DNA from: Aristolochia californica | Taxonomy: Eukaryota; Streptophyta; Magnoliopsida; Piperales; Aristolochiaceae | NCBI GenBank assembly: GCA_029961685.1 | Contig: JARWKL010000007.1 | Coordinates: 3,802,708-3,866,707 of the forward strand | Direction: 5' to 3' | DNA length: 64,000 bases | Shown here: positions 59,201 to 64,000 of the stretch, in pieces | Position numbering within the stretch: position 1 is the first letter of the stretch | How the letters are laid out: every line of letters starts with the position of its first letter | Notes under the pieces: model-generated | Databases searched by the model: none | Seen by the model: only the letters and a program-made list of their open reading frames with translations | Told to the model about the DNA's origin: nothing | Made by a program: the position numbers and the translations under genes

Positions 59201-59900
59201 ATATTCTTGCATGTACCATTAAGTATAATTTGAAATACTTGGTTACTTTTTTATTTGATGCTCCTTTTACAACATGATGTTAACACCACTGCTGCATATC
59301 ATCCACAATTATACTGTCTGAGCTATGGGAAAGCACAGAGAATCAGCTCCTACAAATACAGATTGTTTCAAGTGGGAGTTTAATGTCATTCCTGTGCTGG
59401 CATTAATGGATTTACCATGGCAGTTTAAAGCAAAACCTGTTTCCTGGTTTGAGTAAGCAATTATGCTTCCAGTAGAGAAAAGTACCTTCTCTGTCTCTTC
59501 AGTTGTGGTTAAGTAAGGGCAAATATCTATATCTGGGTCTGAAATCCCAAAACATATGTCAAAGTAATGCAATTCTAAATCACATGGCTGACCTTTAATA
59601 CTGCCAGTCTGCAACTATAATCAATACAGGGGGACTTTGTAGTGTATCCGGCAGAATTCATATGCTTGTTTCTGAAATTGCTCACTGGAACTCTCCATGT
59701 TTTTCTTTTATATGATAGAATTTATTTATTCATCAATTTTATGCACATCAAGTTGGTCAAGAAAGTGTAGTATACTTAAACACATTTTATCAAATTTCAT
59801 GCAGAGAAAGTTGATTTTGTCATACGCTCACAAGTACAGACTTGGGCTATGGAGACCTCGAGCTGACCTTCCAAAGCCGTCTTCTGCTCATTCTGCTTGA
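53237..59900 (+). CDS. Small uncharacterised plant protein, probable organelle target, with 6.2 kb intron
   Basis: I place three exons, 53237-53348, 53432-53580 and 59805-59900, all GT-AG and in phase, for a 118-aa product. The N-terminus MAMSMNASKLILSSKISLLP is rich in Ser and basic residues with no acidic ones for about 37 residues, which suggests a plastid or mitochondrial transit peptide. The mature part has a helical, charged segment, GIGRGVEKHVEKLETELGNL, then LEIPCKH. Exon 3 adds RKLILSYAHKYRLGLWRPRA and a short tail. I recall similar small conserved proteins in other plants but no function. The evidence that exon 3 belongs here is the exact phase and the basic, Lys/Arg-rich continuity across the junction. 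The intron carries a LINE and TRIM. Confidence 0.75.
57551..58255 (-). mobile_element. Complete TRIM retrotransposon nested in the LINE
   Basis: Two direct repeats of about 128-130 bp (58,255-58,128 and 57,680-57,551) share AGAAGAAAAGTTAATGGGTT and GATGAAACCGGGCTCAA. The upstream LTR starts TGTTAAGTGGG and ends AATCCAACA. It is followed at once by TGGTATGAGAGCAGG, one base from the initiator-Met primer site. A purine tract GTGAGGGAGAG precedes the second LTR (TGTTGAGTGAG). The interior has no coding capacity. The element splits the LINE reverse transcriptase between GFNGEFFRAG and ADDIYKMMTNFY, so it inserted after the LINE. Confidence 0.88.
57775..58070. repeat. Tandem repeat of about 30 bp inside the TRIM
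   Basis: About nine units of 22-31 bp built around CTCCCACCTTATGGAGTCCA, with ACAAATTACAAA or ACACAAA linkers. Several units carry CTATC in place of CACC. It makes up most of the TRIM interior. Confidence 0.9.
59093..59804. other. Remaining part of the host intron
   Basis: Original intron sequence upstream of exon 3. A minus-strand open frame of 101 codons (59,309-59,614) is unexplained but has no domain I recognise. Confidence 0.4.
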
Positions 59901-61115
59901 GTTTGGTGGATCCAAGTGATGACTATTGGGTGTAATGAGGTAAAATGTTTAGGTCTTTCCAACTACCCATTGATGATACAACAAAAGTGGTGCTATTGGT
60001 ATTTAAAGTTGAGAGGTACTAAGCCGCCCAATAATTAAAATGGTGAAGTTAGAAATTTTGTTCTTGACTTTGTTTCTCTTAGTTAAGATATATAAAGTTT
60101 GTAAAACCTAGAGATTTTAAAAGGAACATGGATAGCAATATTTCATAGCAGTTGTGCATTGGAATGCTCTGTTAGAAGACTTTGCCTGTGGTATTTAGTT
60201 TCTCGTGTTTCTTTTCAAGTAGTTTCCAATACCAAGGAGACATGCGGTTTGGTAGAGGACCTTCTATGTTATCTGTCTCGTATTGGTTTTTTCCCTTTTC
60301 AAGGGAAAGTCTCCTGTTTATTTATTCAACTGTCCATGTTCATATTTTGACGATGAAAATGGAGCCAGGGGAAGGGGGCGTCTCCCATCTCCCTCTCAGT
60401 CGCACAGAGAATGGGAAGCAGCGACGGGCCCTTCTCCTATGTTCCATTTCTGCGACCAGAAATGAAGGGTATACTGGCTTAGAGAGTACCAAACCCATGC
60501 AATGAGGCTTGGCTACCACTCTGCACAATCGATAGCCAAAAATCATTTTTCCAAGTGCCTCACTGCTCAAGCTTGCTTATACTTGTTCCCCCAATTACAT
60601 GGCAGAAAAAAACTGCAAAAATTACGTTCTCCACATTGAAGTGAAAATGGGGGTCTTAACCTATTTTACAGAAATTGCTCTACGAAAGTGAAAATTTGCA
60701 TTTTATGGTTATCCGTGTATGGCAAATTGACCACGACTCTCCCTTCCCAGAATAGTTTAGCCATTATATCTGAAAATTATCACAGGTTATAAAATTAAAA
60801 AGGATGTTGTGAAACATTGAATGAATTCACATAAATGGAACCTTTTCAGAGTCCTAAATAAGGCAGCGGTTGAAACAGTATCAATAACAACAACCAACCT
60901 CTTAACCATAAGAAATTGTAATCACTATTTTTTTTTTTTCCAATTCTTCTGATTGTGTCTCCACTAAGCAATGAGAGGAAAGGCCGGTTGAAGATACAGA
61001 CAACAGCTTTTTGCAAGTCCGAGTCATATTCAACTGTGGCAAATATCCTTTTTGCTATATCATTTACTTTGACAACCCAAATGGCGCCATCAAGTACCTG
61101 TCTTCTTTAAAATAA
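59901..61115. other. Convergent 3' flanks of two genes
   Basis: This lies between the stop codons of the plus-strand small gene and the minus-strand helicase, so it should hold both 3' UTRs. Open frames around 60,159-60,570 on both strands show no recognisable product. Confidence 0.4.
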
Positions 61116-63778
61116 CTAGTCATCTCTAAGTGCATCAAGTATCTGCTTAAAATCATTCTGCCTTGCTTTGCCTTGCGAGTTTTCCAATTCATTACCAAAT
61201 CGCCCATGATGGGAAAGAGAACCTCTGTCAAGACCATATTTTGCAAACCCAGATCTTGAACCCTTCCCAGGATTTGTTGCAGCATATCTTGATACATCTT
61301 TTGTCTGATAATTTCTCCCAAATTTGTTATGATTATCATTAAGATGCAGGCTAGTTCTCCTGCCCCCTTCCTTGAATCTAAAAGAACTCGGTTTTCCATT
61401 TTGATTGAACCTCTGACCAGTTTGCATCACACTGGATCTTGAACTCTTTGAACCATACTCTGCATATTCGGTCGAATAATTATCCCCTAATTCATCATCA
61501 TAATTATTGACATGTGCTCTTCCCATTTTGTTTTGCCTTCCTCCACTGAAACCATTAGCATTTGAATCTCTAATTCTATTAGCATAGCCATTGCTTTTGT
61601 GTCGAGATTGTTCATAATTTGCAACGGGCCAATTAGAGAATAGCTCGTCATTGTAACTCTGTTTCTCTTCGAAATCCATGCTTCTTGCTTTGTTTCCACC
61701 CTTGTCTGTGAATTTTGGCAGCTGCTAAGAATACAGATCGATGAAATTACTAAATTGGGACAACATGGGAAAGCATTAAGGATTTCAAAACAAAAAAATA
61801 ATGCAACTTAGAGGGTGAAAAAGTAAACCCACAGGAAAAAGGGGCAGAGAAAACTGAGTTTGCATAAAGATATCAAGAAGTACAAACATATCTAAGAAAT
61901 GACAAAAGAATTATATTCTTGATATTTTCCCCCAACAGAAACCTATTTGAGAACGAATAGTTCAAAATTGCCTCATGCAGTGCAATTATACTGCGGCCTC
62001 TTATGAAAATCATACCAAGCATGAGAAAAAGTCAAAAGAGATGGATGCCAAATGAATGCATACATGGTTAATGCAAGATCACTGGCCAAGTTTGAGCAAG
62101 GCTCATGCTAATTTTAGTGGATGAAAGCAAGAAGAAAAAACAAAAAGATAAACTTTTTATAGACTGAAATAGTGAAATTCGGGTCTCCCTCAAAAGCGAG
62201 ATTTACCAAATATATGTATGATTAGGTCTAAAAGGTCTAAATTGTAACAGTTTTTTGATAACTTTAACAGGAGTGGGAAAAAATAGGGCAGGTTAGAAGT
62301 CAAGGACATACTTTTCCATGCTCAAATCACTAAGTCCTCTACCAGTATCAGACTTAAGAGTGACAAAGATGAATGGTCCTCTTACAGGGCCTGGGCTGCC
62401 TTTTGGCCAAATAATGGAAAACCTTCCAGCATGTTGGTATTCACTAATAAAGACAAAAATTCCTGAAAGAAAAACAGAAGTGATCCCCAGAAGCCATCCA
62501 CTCACTAAATTAAGAACAGATGCTCCTTACCTCTTCAAATTTGCAGCCTAGATCCCTCTCAATAGTCCTGACTCCACGCCTTTGAGCCTCAGTGAACATG
62601 AGAACTGCAGTGCCCTTCTTTCCTGCACGTCCTGTCCTACCAGATCTGTGGACAAAAATTTCTGAAGTATTTGGCATTTCAAAATGGACCACCTGCATCA
62701 ATATATACGATAAGCAGAAAATCCACTTTGCCAAACAAAAATTAACCATTATGTAGAAACTACTCATTCACTTCACATCCAAAAAATGCATAAGTAATTG
62801 AGTACCAAATCAACATTTGGAATATCAAGTCCTCGGGCAGCAACATCTGTAGCAATCAATACATTAAATCGTCCACTGCGAAAATCAGAAAGAGTCTTGT
62901 CCCTTTTGAACTGTTGCATGTTCCCATGCAAAGCTCTACTTCGAAGGATAGTCCCCACTGCTAGTGAAAGCGCTTCTGCATCTTTCTTTGTTCTCGTGAA
63001 AACTATACTTTTCCCTCCTTGTCCAAACTTCTGCAAAATTCAACATTTTATTCACATTAGTTGATTAGACAAGCAATAAGAAAAAAATGGCAAGTCAGAT
63101 AAAGCCGCCTATCTTAGATTTGAATTGGGAAGGTAAAAGAAAGGAACCACTATTTGTAGCATTTAACTTACTGAAATCAAAGACAGTAGACTGTTTTGCT
63201 TTCCAGAAGCAGTTGAAGAAACTGAATAGAGAGAAATACCATCAGCTAACTTTTGGTCTGAATCTCCCACCTACATCCACAAAATCATTAGGCATTTTCA
63301 CAACCAAAACTGATAGCAATTTGAATCAGAAAATGCATCAATATGATGTCAGAAGGATGAACTCACAAGATCAATTATTAAAGGGTTCCTCAGATACTTC
63401 CGTGACAGATCATTAACCCAAGAAGGCATCGTTGCTGAAAACAACAGGCATTGCTTCTTTGCAGGAAGATAATTTAAAATACATTCAACATCCTCCTGGA
63501 ATCCAACGGCAAGCATTTGATCAGCTTCATCCAGCACAGCAAACTTGACTTCAGATAGATCTAAAGCACCCCTTTCAACAAGGTCAATAATTCTGCCAGG
63601 TGTCCCAACAGCAATGTCTATACCATACCCTAGCATACGGCATTGGTTACTAATAGGTATCCCACCATAAAGGCAGACACTACTCAGATTTGGTGCAGAT
63701 TCTTTGAATTCCTTTTCAACTTGACGTGCCAGCTCCCTAGTGGGTGCTAGGACAAGAGCAGATGGTATTCGCTTTTGC
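61116..63778 (-). CDS. DEAD-box ATP-dependent RNA helicase, PMH (RH9/RH53) or RH3-like, 5' end outside window
   Basis: An RNA-unwinding ATPase; related Arabidopsis proteins act in mitochondrial or plastid RNA processing. Five exons are placed on the minus strand: 63778-63367, 63270-63172, 63030-62806, 62692-62531 and 61721-61116. All junctions are GT-AG with consistent phase; the N-terminal exons with the Q and Walker A motifs lie beyond 63,778. Visible motifs in order are PTRELA (Ia), TPGR (Ib), DEAD ([11 protein letters not shown]), SAT (III), [13 protein letters not shown] (IV), [10 protein letters not shown] (V) and [10 protein letters not shown] (VI). After GCKFEELPKF comes a tail of about 190 residues rich in Asn, Ser, Arg and Gly, ending [19 protein letters not shown] is close to PMH proteins; MFTEAQRR and ERDLGCKFE recall RH3. 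The tail is hydrophilic and low in the GGR repeats usual for the group. Confidence 0.9.
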
Positions 63779-64000
63779 CTTCAACAAATATGAGTATATC
63801 AAACAATAAGTAAAGCTAAATCAAACAAAATTTTGCAGCAATACAAACACTGCAACAGAAGTGGAGTCAACAGATTCTTAACAAAGTGTGCTGGAGTGAA
63901 CTAGACTGGACAAATATGATACATGCAGGAGATAGTTGAAGGTTACTAAAGTCCTTTACTTGTTTTGGTAATCCTTCATTGAGTTAAAAAAAAAACCAAT
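63779..64000 (-). other. Intron of the helicase gene
   Basis: Sequence upstream of the acceptor TGAAG at 63,779. No further exon motif (GKT or Q motif) is visible before the window ends. Confidence 0.5.

Overview
This is plant nuclear DNA, most likely from a eudicot with a moderately repeat-rich genome. The genes have many short GT-AG exons and AT-rich introns. Their products are plant-type families: a BKI1-like brassinosteroid regulator, a TBL/PMR5 acetyltransferase and a PP2C of the Arabidopsis PP2C12/PP2C15 type. The rest is LTR, TRIM/SMART, LINE and SINE debris. I do not name a species. Exon boundaries were set by hand from splice sites, phase and family knowledge; nothing was aligned by computer. 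Layout: (1) 394-9253, minus strand, a short-chain dehydrogenase gene. Its fifth intron is 4.9 kb and holds an arogenate dehydratase gene fragment, a SMART/TRIM-sized element with a palindrome, and a deleted Ty1-copia element. Intron 3 holds a tRNA-type SINE and intron 1 a tandem 0.5 kb duplication. (2) 9.25-13.1 kb, intergenic, with an orphan exon-like fragment, a telobox run, one copy of a TG-rich repeat end and a 54-bp coding-phase minisatellite. (3) 13.1-19.6 kb, plus strand, a complete eight-coding-exon PP2C gene (430 aa). (4) 19.6-24.9 kb, degenerate tandem repeats, a compound microsatellite and a 5S-rRNA-containing LTR of Cassandra type. (5) 24,909-25,799, plus strand, an intronless BKI1-like gene (296 aa). 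(6) 25.8-45.2 kb, about 19 kb without a convincing gene, filled with LINE, gypsy and LTR remnants and minisatellites. (7) 45,339-49,279, plus strand, a TBL gene (496 aa) with a GC-AG intron. (8) 49.3-53.2 kb, repeats including a third copy of an LTR family. (9) 53,237-59,900, plus strand, a small three-exon gene (118 aa, probable organelle targeting). Its 6.2 kb intron carries a 4.1 kb LINE with a 15-bp target duplication, and that LINE contains a complete TRIM. (10) 61,116 to beyond the window end, minus strand, a DEAD-box RNA helicase of the PMH/RH3 type. The genes are unrelated neighbours and do not form a pathway. BKI1-like and TBL act at the plasma membrane and in the Golgi/cell wall, PP2C in signalling, and the helicase probably in an organelle. 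The most informative features are structural: two genes keep intact splice phase across large retroelement-filled introns, there is a three-level nested insertion, and there is a near-perfect palindrome made of two small-LTR ends. I saw no evidence for a new defence, CRISPR-like or other novel multi-gene system.
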